A stretch of 64,000 bases of DNA from DASXKD01 sp963707905 (GCA_963707905.1 CAVPSA010000024.1:1-64000), one strand, 5' to 3'; numbered from the stretch's first letter, positions 43,494 through 53,756 are shown. A program made the numbers and translations. Notes: a model not told the origin generated them from the sequence alone.

Positions 43494-44082
43494 AAAACCC
43501 GAGGTACGGGATCGGCGCACGCAGATCATCGAGGCCGCCATCGGGCAGCTGGCGGAGCACGGGGATTCGGGGACGACCTTCGCGCGCATCGTCGAGGCTG
43601 GCGGCCTGTCGAGCCCTGGCCTCATCTCCTACCATTTCGCCGATCGCGCGGAACTCCTTGAGTCGGTCTACCGGTATGTGGCGGACCTGCGGCATGCGGC
43701 GAACGATCGCGCACTCGCCGGTATCGCTGATCCCGTCGGCCGTCTCCGCACTGCCCTCCGCGCGGACACCGAGTTCTTCGCCGCGCGGCCCGAGCTGTTC
43801 GCGGCCGTGGTCGAGGCGTTCCACGGCCTGCGTGACCCGGCTGGCCGCCTGAAATACCTGGGTGAGACCCGCTCGGAAGACAGGATGCTCGAGCTGCTCC
43901 GCGCTGCCGCCGAGCCGGCCGCTTCTCCCGCCGAAGCCGACCTGCGCAGCCTCGCCCTCATTGTCGACGGCGCGCAGACGCAGTTCCTCGCATTGCTCCA
44001 CCGCAGACCCGAGCTGGACGTCGACGCATTCATCCGCACGCTCACTCACGTGGCACTGACCGGAATCGGGAGGGCGTCATGA
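43486..44082 (+). CDS. TetR-family regulator, probably autoregulated
   Basis: 198 residues. VRDRRTQIIEAAIGQLAEHG and FARIVEAGGLSSPGLISYHF (about 7-50) form the helix-turn-helix; the ligand half includes LRADTEFFAARPELFAAVVE. The ATG at 43486 is chosen because it follows a good promoter directly and lies inside a candidate operator; TTG at 43480 is an alternative. Its stop overlaps the hydrolase start (ATGA), so both are in one transcript. The hydrolase may degrade or make the ligand. Confidence 0.87.
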   Translation: MRTKPEVRDRRTQIIEAAIGQLAEHGDSGTTFARIVEAGGLSSPGLISYHFADRAELLESVYRYVADLRHAANDRALAGIADPVGRLRTALRADTEFFAARPELFAAVVEAFHGLRDPAGRLKYLGETRSEDRMLELLRAAAEPAASPAEADLRSLALIVDGAQTQFLALLHRRPELDVDAFIRTLTHVALTGIGRAS

Positions 44083-45125
44083 GCATCCTCGGACCCATGC
44101 TCGGCCGCCCCTGGTTGCGTCGCCGCAACGCCCGCCTCCTCCGTGATGCCGGCCGGGCGATAAACGAAACCGGCTACGTCTCCGCGGGCGGCATCGACCA
44201 CTTCGTGACCATCCGCGGCGCGAGCCACGACAACCCCGTGCTGGTGTTCCTGCACGGTGGCCCCGGCGCAACCCAGACCGTATTCGCGACGCAGACCCTC
44301 CGCTGGGAGGAGCATGTGACCGTTGTGCAATACGATCAGCGCGGCTCTGGCAAGACTCGCCACCGCAACGGGGCGGCCGCTGACGGCGAGCTCAGCTTCG
44401 AACGGTTGCGTCTGGATGCGATCGACCTGATCGACGCGCTGCGGCACAAGCTGGGCGTGACCAGGGTGATCCTCGCCGCCAGCTCCGCCGGCAGCACCTT
44501 CGGCCTGCAGCTCGCCGCGAGCCGCCCCGATCTGCTCCACGCCTACGTCGGCACCGACCAAAACGTCGGCGCCGAATCCAGCAGGACCGCCCATTCGCGC
44601 ACACTGGACATGCTCCGCCGCACAGGCAACAGCAGAGGAGTCCGCGCGCTCGAGAGCATGCCGTCCGATCCCGCCGAGTGGACCCAGGCCCAGTTCGACG
44701 CGCTGTCCCGGTGGGCGATCAAAGCGGACCCCGGCATCCCGAACATCGTCACCGACGTGATCTTCCCCGCGATGATGACCTCGCCGCTCCACACGATGGC
44801 CGACATCCGCGAGGTCAACGTCGGCATGACCGAGTCAATGCGCCAGCTCTACCCCGAGCTCGCTGCCTTCGACGCCCGCGGCGTCGCCCCCGAGTTCCAC
44901 ATCCCGTTCTTCGTCTTCCAGGGCGCCGCCGACAACGTGACCCCCACCGAATGCGCGCGAATGTTTGCGGAAACGGTCCGAGCACCCATCGCAGAGTTCG
45001 CAACCATCCCGGAAACCGGACACCTCGCCGCATTCACCCGCCCCGACGAGTTCCTGCGGCTCCTTGTCGAACGCGTGCTCCCCGTCGTGTCAACGTCACC
45101 AGCCCACAGCCCCCTAGCCAGCTAA
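44079..45125 (+). CDS. Alpha/beta hydrolase (proline-iminopeptidase-like)
   Basis: 348 residues. PVLVFLHGGPGATQT (about 52-66) carries the HGGPG oxyanion motif; YDQRGSGKT follows; the nucleophile elbow reads ILAASSAGST (about 130), a variant of GxSxG with Ala first; GAADNVTP gives the acid and ETGHLAAF the His. Such proteins are amidases, esterases or lactonases. Translationally coupled to the upstream TetR gene. An IS630 relic abuts its 3' end. Confidence 0.85.
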   Translation: MSILGPMLGRPWLRRRNARLLRDAGRAINETGYVSAGGIDHFVTIRGASHDNPVLVFLHGGPGATQTVFATQTLRWEEHVTVVQYDQRGSGKTRHRNGAAADGELSFERLRLDAIDLIDALRHKLGVTRVILAASSAGSTFGLQLAASRPDLLHAYVGTDQNVGAESSRTAHSRTLDMLRRTGNSRGVRALESMPSDPAEWTQAQFDALSRWAIKADPGIPNIVTDVIFPAMMTSPLHTMADIREVNVGMTESMRQLYPELAAFDARGVAPEFHIPFFVFQGAADNVTPTECARMFAETVRAPIAEFATIPETGHLAAFTRPDEFLRLLVERVLPVVSTSPAHSPLAS

Positions 45126-45135
45126 AGATCTCATG

Positions 45136-45285
45136 GTGGGGTTACAGAAGGGCGTGAGGTCCAGGCCGGTGCTGGCGAGGAAGCCGTCGAGGAGTCCGGG
45201 CCGGTGCTGCATCCGCTTCAGCCGGGTCTTCACCAGTGCGGTCAGCTGGCTGAGGCTGCGCTTGGCCAGGTTGGTCAACGATCCC
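45136..45285 (-). pseudogene. IS630-family transposase, C-terminal relic 1
   Basis: The minus-strand frame holds SIVRGSLTNLAKRSLSQLTA and KTRLKRMQHRPGLLDGFLAS then TGLDLTPF, the C-terminal helix of IS630-type transposases (after the last catalytic Glu). The rest is missing. It lies back-to-back with a second relic of the same family. Confidence 0.7.
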
Positions 45286-45470
45286 CGCACTATGGACAAC
45301 CGATTGAGGGCGTCTGGGCGAACATGAAAAGCGGCCTGGGCAACCTCGCCGCCCGCAACGTGGACGAACTGGCCGCCATCGTCAGGAACCGGCTCAAGCG
45401 CATCCAACACCGGCCTGCGCTCATCGGCGGATTCCTGGCTCAGACCGGACTTACCCTCAACCCGAGCCGC
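45286..45470 (+). pseudogene. IS630-family transposase, C-terminal relic 2
   Basis: Plus-strand frame with PIEGVWANMKSGLGNLAARN (the Glu of the DDE triad sits in PIEGVW), then ELAAIVRNRLKRIQHRPALI and GGFLAQTGLTLNP. About 55% identical to relic 1 by eye, so from a different element. The region 45471-45729 holds no other recognisable gene. Confidence 0.75.
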
Positions 45471-45729
45471 CCTAGATCACTGGAGCGCCGATTTCGGAGG
45501 GGGTGGGGCTCGAGCCTGGCTAGACGTGGCCTCCCGATCAGGGTGTCCGGTGCGGCCGACCGTGTCGGCGAGGTCGATCCGGTCGGCCGGCGAGCTGTTG
45601 CGCAGCGGTGCCGTTGAGCGGGACGCGCTTGCTGCGAAGACATGACCTTCGGTCCTGGCAGCAGATGACATCGGGAATTAACGTCGTAAACAAAGGTTAT
45701 AGCCGTTCATCTGGATGTCGGGAGTCACC

Positions 45730-45915
45730 ATGAAAATGCTCATCGTCGGCGCGGGCGTGATCGGAACTGTGTACGGAGCGCACCTCGCGGCTGCGGGACA
45801 CAAGATCTCCGTGCTGAGCCACGGACCGAGGACCGACGAAGTGGCCGCCGGAGGCCTTTCCGCCCACGACGTCCTCGGCGGGCGGCGGACCGACGCCGAA
45901 GCCGCCGTGGTTTAG
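45730..45915 (+). pseudogene. panE: Ketopantoate reductase, N-terminal relic
   Basis: 61 codons from an ATG with GGGAG upstream: MKMLIVGAGVIGTVYGAHLA is the PanE/ApbA NADPH-binding loop (GxGxxG), then VLSHGPRTDEVAAGGL and DVLGGRRTDAEAAVV before an early stop. The substrate half (about 230 residues) is absent, so reduction of ketopantoate is not possible. Confidence 0.75.
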
Positions 45916-46074
45916 GTCAGCCCGGTCCCGGCGATCGGGTAGCCGGGCCGCGGTCCCAGGGCCTAGAGGAAGTAGCACCTGGCAGGTCCCATCTGGTTGC
46001 GCGCGGTGAGCGTGCCCGCGGGTAGGCTTCGCGTGCTATCGCGTGCCCAGTGAATCTGGCCGGAGGAGAGTCAC

Positions 46075-46935
46075 ATGCCGCTTTTCGCTAACAAACCAGC
46101 CGGTGATGCCGACTGGGAGCCGGCGGCCGCGGACGGCAGGCTTGCCCACACTGCCGGCGCTGATCCGTCGGGGGTTTTCACGTCGGACTTGTCGGTCTCG
46201 GAGTATGTGCTGCTCGGCGAGGCGGGGTTCGAGCCGCTTGGCTTCGTGGTCGGATCGTCGATCTATCACATCGGCCTGCAGGCCGGGAGATGGTCGCAGA
46301 ACCAGGAACTGCAGACGTTGACTCAGGCGATGTACAACGCCAGGGAACTGGCGATGGCCAGGATGCGGGCCGAGGCTGACCATCTGGGCGCGGATGGCAT
46401 CGTCGGCGTTCAGTTGCGGATGCAGAGCTACGTGTGGGGGCAGGGCGTCCTGGAGTTCATCGCCACCGGGACGGCCGTGCGTGCGCTGGGCAGCGGCGGC
46501 ACCGGCACTGCGGGCGCCCACCGGGCCCCGGACGGCCGGGCGTTCACCTCGGACCTGTCGGCGCAGGACTTCTTCCGGCTGCTGGCGGCCGGCGCGGTGC
46601 CGGTGGCGTTCGTGCTCGGAGTCTGCGTGTACCACATCGCCCATCAGTCGGCGATGCAGTCGCTACGGCAGGTAGGCCGGAACCAGGAGATGGTGGTCTT
46701 CACCCAGGGCATTTACGAGGCCCGGGAGCTCGCGCTCGCCAGGATGCAGGCGGAGGCAGCGCAGGCGCGGTCCTCGGGCATCGTCGGGGTGAGTGTCGAG
46801 GTCAACAATCACGTCTGGGGCGAGCACGCTACCGAATTCCTCGCCACGGGAACCGCCATCCGGCGCCTCGGCGATGAGCACCGCCTCCCCGAGACCTCAC
46901 CGAAGCCCACCTTCACCTTGGGGCTCGACAGCTAA
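46075..46935 (+). CDS. Protein with two YbjQ-type (DUF74) domains
   Basis: 286 residues made of two similar halves. Half 1: FTSDLSVSEYVLLGEAGFEP, QAMYNARELAMARMRAEADH, GADGIVGVQLRM, EFIATGTAV. Half 2: FTSDLSAQDFFRLLAAGAVP, QGIYEARELALARMQAEAAQ, SSGIVGVSVEVN, EFLATGTAI. Each matches the heavy-metal-binding-like YbjQ fold, normally a single domain of about 105 residues forming pentamers. GGAGGAG lies 8-14 nt before the ATG. A fused tandem copy could build ring assemblies. Ligand unknown. Confidence 0.85.
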   Translation: MPLFANKPAGDADWEPAAADGRLAHTAGADPSGVFTSDLSVSEYVLLGEAGFEPLGFVVGSSIYHIGLQAGRWSQNQELQTLTQAMYNARELAMARMRAEADHLGADGIVGVQLRMQSYVWGQGVLEFIATGTAVRALGSGGTGTAGAHRAPDGRAFTSDLSAQDFFRLLAAGAVPVAFVLGVCVYHIAHQSAMQSLRQVGRNQEMVVFTQGIYEARELALARMQAEAAQARSSGIVGVSVEVNNHVWGEHATEFLATGTAIRRLGDEHRLPETSPKPTFTLGLDS

Positions 46936-46951
46936 GGGGCCGGGTGGGGTA

Positions 46952-47923
46952 CTAAACGGTCAGGATGAACTTGCCCACTGCGGCGCGGCGCTCGAACACC
47001 CGGTGCGCCTGCGCGGCGTGTTCCAGCGGGAAGACTTCGGTCACACGGACCTCGATGGCGCCCGAGGAGACCAGCCCGGCAGCTTCCAGCAGTGACGGCC
47101 TGACCAGGCTGGGGTCGCGCAGCGGAAGCTGGCCGCCGGAGAACCCGAGGTAACCGGCGCAACGGGCCCGCATCCAGGCAGCGGCGGGCAGCACCTCCGG
47201 CTCGCGGGAGATGTTGCTGTAGGTGACCAGGCGCCCAAACGGTGCGAGCAGCTCGAAGGACCTCGCCCGCACCTGGCCGCCCACCGGGTCGAGCACCACG
47301 TCCACCCCCCGCCCCGCCGTGGCCGCCAGTACACCCTCGGCGAAGTCGGCGTACCCGAACACGTGGCCGTAGCCATAGCCGCGGGCGAACTCGGCCTTGG
47401 CCGGGCTGGAGGCGGTGCCCAGCAGCGGGCGCAGCCCCCAGTGACGGGACAGCTGCCCGGTGACCGTGCCCACCCCACCGGCCGCGCCGTGCAACAGCAC
47501 CGTCTCCTCCGGCAGCACCCGGGCCACCCGCCGCAGCAGCATCAGCGCCAGCGGGATGGTCACCAGCATGCCACCGGCCTCCGGGCGCCCGGCCAGGTTC
47601 TCCGGCAGCGGGACGGTCAGGTCCGCGGCGGCGCTCACCACCTCGGCATACCCGTGGCCGCGGGTGAGGGCGGCCACCGGCTGCCCGGGGCTCAGCCCGG
47701 TCACCCCGTCCCCGACCCGGCGAACCGTGCCCGCAACCTCCACGCCGGGCACGAACGGGACCACGCCCAGGCCATCGCCGATCCGGTTCCGGACGTCGGT
47801 GAAGTTGACCCCGGCAAACCGCACGGTGACCGTGACCTCACCCGGGCCCGGTTCCGGTTCCGGCAGGTCCGCCAGGGTCAGCACCTCCGGGCCGCCGTAT
47901 TCGGCTACCACCACCGCCCGCAT
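46952..47923 (-). CDS. NADPH:quinone oxidoreductase (zinc-less MDR family)
   Basis: 323 residues. MRAVVVAEYGGPEVLTLADL at the start; VPGVEVAGTVRRVGDGVTGL; the cofactor motif LLHGAAGGVGTVTGQLSRHW (about 145-165); VVLDPVGGQVRARSFELL. No zinc-binding Cys set, as in QOR enzymes that reduce quinones or enones with NADPH. ATG at 47923 follows GAAGGGAG. Convergent with the YbjQ gene. Confidence 0.88.
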   Translation of the reverse strand: MRAVVVAEYGGPEVLTLADLPEPEPGPGEVTVTVRFAGVNFTDVRNRIGDGLGVVPFVPGVEVAGTVRRVGDGVTGLSPGQPVAALTRGHGYAEVVSAAADLTVPLPENLAGRPEAGGMLVTIPLALMLLRRVARVLPEETVLLHGAAGGVGTVTGQLSRHWGLRPLLGTASSPAKAEFARGYGYGHVFGYADFAEGVLAATAGRGVDVVLDPVGGQVRARSFELLAPFGRLVTYSNISREPEVLPAAAWMRARCAGYLGFSGGQLPLRDPSLVRPSLLEAAGLVSSGAIEVRVTEVFPLEHAAQAHRVFERRAAVGKFILTV

Positions 47924-48023
47924 GGGACTCCCTTCACACCCGTAGTTCGCTGTCCCAGCGGTTCCGCATCGCGGTCTTCCCCTCTGCCCAACCTCGGACG
48001 GATCCCCACTGGACGCGCAGGAG

Positions 48024-48149
48024 GTGGGACTCCCAAATAAGTACAGGATCATTGCTCGACGTATCGAGCAGTTCATTGATCCGATCCTCGATCTGCAATA
48101 CCCGTACAGCGCATCTATTGATGAAGAGCCGGAAGATGAACCAGATTAG
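48024..48149 (+). CDS. Small AT-richer ORF, possible fragment
   Basis: A frame (open upstream too) reads GLPNKYRIIARRIEQFIDPI, LDLQYPYSAS and the acidic tail IDEEPEDEPD-stop. Third-position GC is well below the local norm, and the residue mix looks protein-like. GTG at 48024 is only a guess at the start. Likely the end of a horizontally acquired or decayed gene. Confidence 0.3.
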   Translation: MGLPNKYRIIARRIEQFIDPILDLQYPYSASIDEEPEDEPD

Positions 48150-48160
48150 TGCGGTGTTTC

Positions 48161-49332
48161 TCAGGCGTCCCTGGTCATCATTCGCCAGGCACCGAGGATC
48201 GTCCAGCCCGCCAGCCAGGCGATGATGACGCAGGCGGCCTGGGCGGCCGACTCGGGCAGCAGTGACTGCGCGGCGCCCGGGCGCGCGAGGCCTCCGGCCA
48301 CCCCCGGCACCCCGAATCCCATCGGCAGCCCCGATGGTTCCAGGTGCGCCACGGCCAGCCCGACAACCGAGCGTTGCAGGTCCTGTAGGTGGGGGATGAC
48401 GACCGCGGACAGGATCGGCGTGAAGATTATCTGGAAGACGATGAGCAGGATCACCGGGACGGTTCGCTGCCCCATCAGCGAGGCGAGCCCGAGCCCGACG
48501 GTGAATGCGACAACCGCTTCAAGCTCGAGCCACAGCCCGGTCTCGATCATGAGGGGGGTCGACGGGTAACGGACGATCGCGGTATAGCCGGGGTAGTCGT
48601 TCTTGGCGATCTTGATGGCCAGGGCTGCCACCGCTGCGGGCGCGGGCTGGGCGGGGGCGATGGCTGACTTCGACCAGCCAGGCGGGCCGGCGCACGTGAC
48701 ATTCTCCGGGGCTGGCCCGTTGTAGCCGAGGCCGCAGATGACCGGCTGGGCGTGGTTCTGGGCCCAGGTCTCGAGGCCGGCGCGGGACAGGCCGGGAGGT
48801 ATGTTCACGTTGTTGTCATCGATGAAGGCCGGTGCGGCGAAGCAGGACACCGCGCAGACGATCGTGTAGCCGATCGCGACCAGTGGCACGACGATCGCCA
48901 ATCCGGCGGGGATCCGGGCCAGATACAACGCCAGCCGGGACCGGCCGGTCACGACCAGGTGCCGGAACATTCCTTCGGTGAGGTCACGTGATCCCGCCGT
49001 GCAGCCCACCGTGGTGGCGACGATGAAGCTGAAGAGGGGCAAGAAGCCGGCTGCCAGAACCACGAAGATCTGGTCGCCGCCGGCGGGTGGGTTGGCGTAT
49101 GGCGCGAACGCATGGGCGAGCACGCGAATGAGGAGGAAGACTGCCGGGAACCCGATATTCATCACGATGAGGGCGATCATGAGGCCGCGCCGGTTGCGCA
49201 GCTCCATAACTTTGGTGGCGATCATGCCGCCGGTGGGAACCGGGGATCCCCGGCGGTCACGTGAGTGACCGGCGGGCGCCGTCTGCAGTGCCCGGCCCGG
49301 CGCGGGCGTGCCGTGGCTGGTGGGCAACGTTG

Positions 49333-49336
<4 letters not shown>
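48161..49336 (-). CDS. ABC transporter permease
   Basis: 391 residues with six hydrophobic helices (LMIALIVMNIGFPAVFLLIR, VVLAAGFLPLFSFIVATTVG, GLAIVVPLVAIGYTIVCAVS and three in the last third) and a large extracytoplasmic loop with four Cys between helices 3 and 4. Typical ABC-2-like exporter permease. Its ATG at 49336 overlaps the ATPase stop by 4 nt, so both make one exporter, probably controlled by the divergent two-component system. Confidence 0.82.
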
Positions 49337-50316
<980 letters not shown>

Positions 50317-50512
50317 CCGATGCTCCCCCCGGCTACCGCCGCCAGCGGCGGCCTGGCGAAGCGCGCGATGGTTGTCACGGCGGTCATCGGGTCCTTCCAA
50401 CGGCGGTGGGGCGGCACGGGCCCGTCGCCCGGGTGAGCCCTGGCGTAAGAGCATGCGGCAACAACGGCGGGCACGTATTCGGCACGGGGTTGGAACTTTG
50501 CCGGTCCACCAC

Positions 50513-50554
50513 GCTCTAACGGTGGGTGGAGATGTATCCACCCACCGTTAGAGC
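50513..50554. promoter_or_regulatory. Perfect 18-bp inverted repeat between exporter and kinase genes
   Basis: GCTCTAACGGTGGGTGGA (50513-50530), loop GATGTA, and its exact complement at 50537-50554. It lies 55 bp before the kinase start and 197 bp before the ATPase start. Not followed by a gene end, so an operator for the response regulator or a 5'-UTR RNA hairpin is more likely than a terminator. Confidence 0.6.
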
Positions 50555-50609
50555 GGGTCTCTGCCCTGGACATGATGCCGTGCGAGTCGGCACACCGTAA
50601 CGTGATGAG

Positions 50610-51806
50610 ATGAGCTCAGACCCCGCGGCCAGCGTCGCCCTCGCCACGCTGCGCAGGGCGCGGGCGCAGCAGGAGGCAACGCACCGGTGGATGCGCCGCC
50701 TCGTTCCACCGCTCTTTGTCGTGGTGGCAGTGGCCGTGTTCAGCAGCGGCCGGAACCCGGGGCTTCCGGGCCGCGACGTGGCTGCCGTTCTCGCTGTGGG
50801 CGGGTTCGTGCTTGGCGCGCTGGGCGCGCTGACGGCCCGTTATCGCCGTGCGGTGGTCCGCATCATCTTCGCCGTAATGCTCCTGGCCAGTTCGGCGGCG
50901 CTGGTGAGGCTGCAACCGGACGGGCCGGGCCTAGCCGGGCTCTTGGCGGGCCTCGTGCTGCTCGCCCCGCGGGTGCCAGATCGCTTCCCGATCGCGTTGT
51001 CTATCGCCGGCATCACCTGCCTGGCGGCGGTCGCGGTGGTCATCAGCCACGGCTCGCCGGCCTTGGCGCTGCTCAGCGCCATCGCGATTGTCGGCTTCCC
51101 TGGCATGACGTTGCTGGCAAGAAGGCTCGGGCAAGCCAGCGACCAAGCCGAACGGCTCCTTATCGAGTTGGCGGGCACCCGGGCGGCGCAGGCACAGGCG
51201 GCTGGACTGGCCGAACGCCAGCGGCTTGCCAGGGAGATGCACGACGTACTCGCCCATTCCCTGTCCGGGCTCATGCTCCAGCTTGAAGGTGCGCGGATGC
51301 TCGTGGCCGATAACCCCAGCGATCCCCGGCTGCCGGGAGTCATCGAGCGTGCCCACCACCTCGGCAAGTCCGGGCTCGAAGAAGCCCGCCGGGCGATCGG
51401 GATGCTGCGCGACGACGAACTGCCCGGGCCCGAACGCCTGGCCGGCCTCGCTGCGCAGTTCCAGGAGGTCAGTGGCGTCCCGTGCCAGTTCACGGTGTCC
51501 GGTCAGGCCAACGAACTCCCGTCAGAGGCTGCGCTCGCGGTGTACCGGGTAGCGCAAGAAGCGCTTACGAACATCACCAAGCACGCATGCGCGGAACGGG
51601 TCGAGGTGCACCTCGGTTATGAGCCTTGCGGCACCCGCCTGACGATCGAGGATTTCGCGATGAACTGGGAACCGCCGCGCGTGGCCGGCGATGGCTCCGG
51701 TTACGGCCTGACCGGGATGCGCGAGCGGGCCGAACTGCTCGGCGGCGAACTCAACACAGCGATGACACGCGGCGGCTTCCGCGTGGAGTTGCGGGTGCCG
51801 GCGTGA
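50610..51806 (+). CDS. Two-component sensor histidine kinase (NarL-type partner)
   Basis: 398 residues. Four to five membrane helices in the first 165 residues without a large periplasmic domain, then the HisKA_3 dimerisation motif ERQRLAREMHDVLAHSLSGL with phospho-acceptor His (about 215), and an HATPase_c domain with QEALTNITKHA and GYGLTGMRERAELLGG. Such DesK-like kinases often sense membrane or cell-envelope stress. GTGA overlap with the regulator gene; divergent from an exporter it probably controls. Confidence 0.9.
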   Translation: MSSDPAASVALATLRRARAQQEATHRWMRRLVPPLFVVVAVAVFSSGRNPGLPGRDVAAVLAVGGFVLGALGALTARYRRAVVRIIFAVMLLASSAALVRLQPDGPGLAGLLAGLVLLAPRVPDRFPIALSIAGITCLAAVAVVISHGSPALALLSAIAIVGFPGMTLLARRLGQASDQAERLLIELAGTRAAQAQAAGLAERQRLAREMHDVLAHSLSGLMLQLEGARMLVADNPSDPRLPGVIERAHHLGKSGLEEARRAIGMLRDDELPGPERLAGLAAQFQEVSGVPCQFTVSGQANELPSEAALAVYRVAQEALTNITKHACAERVEVHLGYEPCGTRLTIEDFAMNWEPPRVAGDGSGYGLTGMRERAELLGGELNTAMTRGGFRVELRVPA

Positions 51807-52489
51807 GCCAGCCGATCCGTGTTCTCATCGCTGACGACCAGCGGGTGGTCCGTGAGGGACTGGCGATGGTGCTAGGCCTCCTGCCTGACGTCGAAGTCGT
51901 GGGCTCCGCCTCTGACGGTGACGAGGCCGTCGCCCTGGCCGCTGACCTGCTCCCGGACATCGTTCTCATGGACCTGCGGATGCCTCGCTGTGATGGCGTC
52001 GAGGCCACCCGCCTGCTGCGTGACCGCGTGCCAGAGACCAAGGTCGTCGTGCTCACCACCTACGCGGACGACCGGTCCGTGATAACCGCCCTGCGAGCTG
52101 GCGCACGCGGTTACCTGACCAAAGACGCAGGCGGGGCAGAGATCCGCCGCGCCCTCAGGCAAATCCTCGATAACCACGCGGTCATCGACCCCGCCGTCCA
52201 GCATCACGTGGTCGATGCCATCGCCACCGGATTGCCGGCCCAGGACCGGCGACCGCTCGCGCCTCTTCCCGCGGGTCTCACTCCCCGGGAAGCCGAGGTG
52301 CTGTCACTCATCGCCACAGGCATGTCGAACAGCGAGATCGCCGAGCAACTCGTCGTCAGCGAAGGCACCGTCAAAAGCCACATCAACCACCTGCTCGCCA
52401 AGATTGACGCACGCGACCGGGCCCAAGCGGTCACATTCGCCTACCAGCACGGACTTACCCCGCCACCTTTCTGGCGGCTTTCAGAGTAA
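51803..52489 (+). CDS. NarL/FixJ-family response regulator
   Basis: 228 residues. Receiver: RVLIADDQRVVREGLAMVLG with the acidic pair, phospho-acceptor Asp in DIVLMDLRMPRCDG (about 55), Thr in VVLTTYAD and Lys in YLTKDAG. C-terminal LuxR helix-turn-helix GLTPREAEVLSLIATGMSNS (about 155-215). Start GTG 51803 overlaps the kinase stop (GTGA). Confidence 0.92.
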   Translation: MSQPIRVLIADDQRVVREGLAMVLGLLPDVEVVGSASDGDEAVALAADLLPDIVLMDLRMPRCDGVEATRLLRDRVPETKVVVLTTYADDRSVITALRAGARGYLTKDAGGAEIRRALRQILDNHAVIDPAVQHHVVDAIATGLPAQDRRPLAPLPAGLTPREAEVLSLIATGMSNSEIAEQLVVSEGTVKSHINHLLAKIDARDRAQAVTFAYQHGLTPPPFWRLSE

Positions 52490-52501
52490 TCATGTGGGCG
52501 G

Positions 52502-52729
52502 CTGGCGGCCAAGACCGCCGCGGACAAGGCACACCGGCTGCTCGGGCCGATGGTGCCCGCCGACATCCGGTACGACCTGCACGTCGCGATGATCAGCCAC
52601 GGGCGGACTGTCTGCCGGGCGCAGCGGCCACGCTGCGGCACGTGCGTACTGAACGATCTGTGCGACTACCGGCGGCAGAGCGCGGCGCAGGCAGTGCCGA
52701 GCTCCGCAAATGCCGTGCGCCGCCGGTGA
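52502..52729 (+). pseudogene. nth: Endonuclease III, C-terminal relic
   Basis: The frame reads KAHRLLGPMVPADIRYDLHV, AMISHGRTVCRAQRPRCGTC and VLNDLCDY, which keeps the four cysteines of the endonuclease III iron-sulfur cluster (C-x6-C-x2-C-x5-C). The helix-hairpin-helix and catalytic Lys/Asp are absent and no start is evident. Located between the regulator gene and the convergent ECF41 gene. Confidence 0.75.
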
Positions 52730-52778
52730 CGTGCAGGTGGGATGCCGGTTGTGCCGTTCGTTTCGGGGGCACCCAGAC

Positions 52779-53720
52779 TCAGCGGCGCAGGGTCGTCTCC
52801 TGCTCCATATGCGACAGCTTCTCGGGGTTGCGCACGGCGTACAGCCCAGTGATGAGGCCGTCGTCGATGCGCACCGCCAGGACGGTGTCGATCTCGCCGT
52901 TGAGCCGGAGGATCAGCGCCGGGTAGCCATTGACCTGTGCCGGCTGCAGCGAAGCTGCGGCGGCGATCCTGCCCAGCCCGGTGGCGAGCACGCGGGCCAC
53001 CTTGCCGGCCCCAACGATGGGCCGAGGGACGGCCTGCACGACTCCGCCGCCGTCACCCAGCAAGACGACGTCCGGCGCGAGGATGTCGAGCAGGTTCTGC
53101 AGATCGCCGGTTTCGGCCGCCCGCTGGAACGCCTCGAGCGCGTCTCGGGTCTCGGCCGGGGAAACCACACCCCGCGGCCGGCGCGCCGCGACGTGTGCCC
53201 GCGCCCGGTGCGCGATCTGGCGGACCGCGGCCGGGTTCTTGCCGACGGCCTCGGCGATCTCGTCGTAGGCCAGATCGAACACCTCGCGCAGCACGAACAC
53301 CGCCCGCTCGGCCGGCGTGAGGGTTTCCAGCACCAGCAGCATCGCCATCGAGACGCTGTCAGCCAGCTCGACGTCCTCGGCCACGTCGGGCGCGGTGAGC
53401 AGCGGCTCGGGCAGCCAAGGGCCGAGGTAGGACTCCTTGCGGCGGCCGAGCGTACGCATCCGGGCGAGTGCCTGGCGGGTGGTGATCCGGACCAGGTACG
53501 CACGCTGATTCTCGACGGTGCCGAGGTCGACGCCCGCCCACCGCAGCCAGGTCTCCTGCAAGACGTCTTCGGCATCGGCGGCCGAGCCGAGCATCTCGTA
53601 GGCGACGGTGAACAGCAGGTTGCGGTGGGCGACGAACGCCTCGGTGGCGGGGTCCGGGCGGTCGCCGCGGCTGCTGTCCTTGCCGCGATCGCCGGGTGCG
53701 TCCTGCGACGTGCCGGGCAT
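52779..53720 (-). CDS. ECF41-family sigma factor with SnoaL-like extension
   Basis: 313 residues. Region 2 (FVAHRNLLFTVAYEMLGSAA, AEDVLQETWLRW), linker motif WLPEPL, region 4 (LTPAERAVFVLREVFDLAYD, EIAEAVGKNPAAVRQIAHRA) and a C-terminal SnoaL-like domain of about 110 residues with DGGG and the terminal NPEKL, the two marks of the ECF41 group. The extension takes the place of an anti-sigma factor. Divergent from its usual partner, an AhpD-like gene at 53981; both have the same promoter element. Confidence 0.93.
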   Translation of the reverse strand: MPGTSQDAPGDRGKDSSRGDRPDPATEAFVAHRNLLFTVAYEMLGSAADAEDVLQETWLRWAGVDLGTVENQRAYLVRITTRQALARMRTLGRRKESYLGPWLPEPLLTAPDVAEDVELADSVSMAMLLVLETLTPAERAVFVLREVFDLAYDEIAEAVGKNPAAVRQIAHRARAHVAARRPRGVVSPAETRDALEAFQRAAETGDLQNLLDILAPDVVLLGDGGGVVQAVPRPIVGAGKVARVLATGLGRIAAAASLQPAQVNGYPALILRLNGEIDTVLAVRIDDGLITGLYAVRNPEKLSHMEQETTLRR

Positions 53721-53756
53721 GGGGGCTCCTGTTCGCTCTCGACTGTGTCACCCACT

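Noticed and set aside
50513..50554. Transcription terminator
   Set aside because: No gene ends near it; it lies between two divergent starts.
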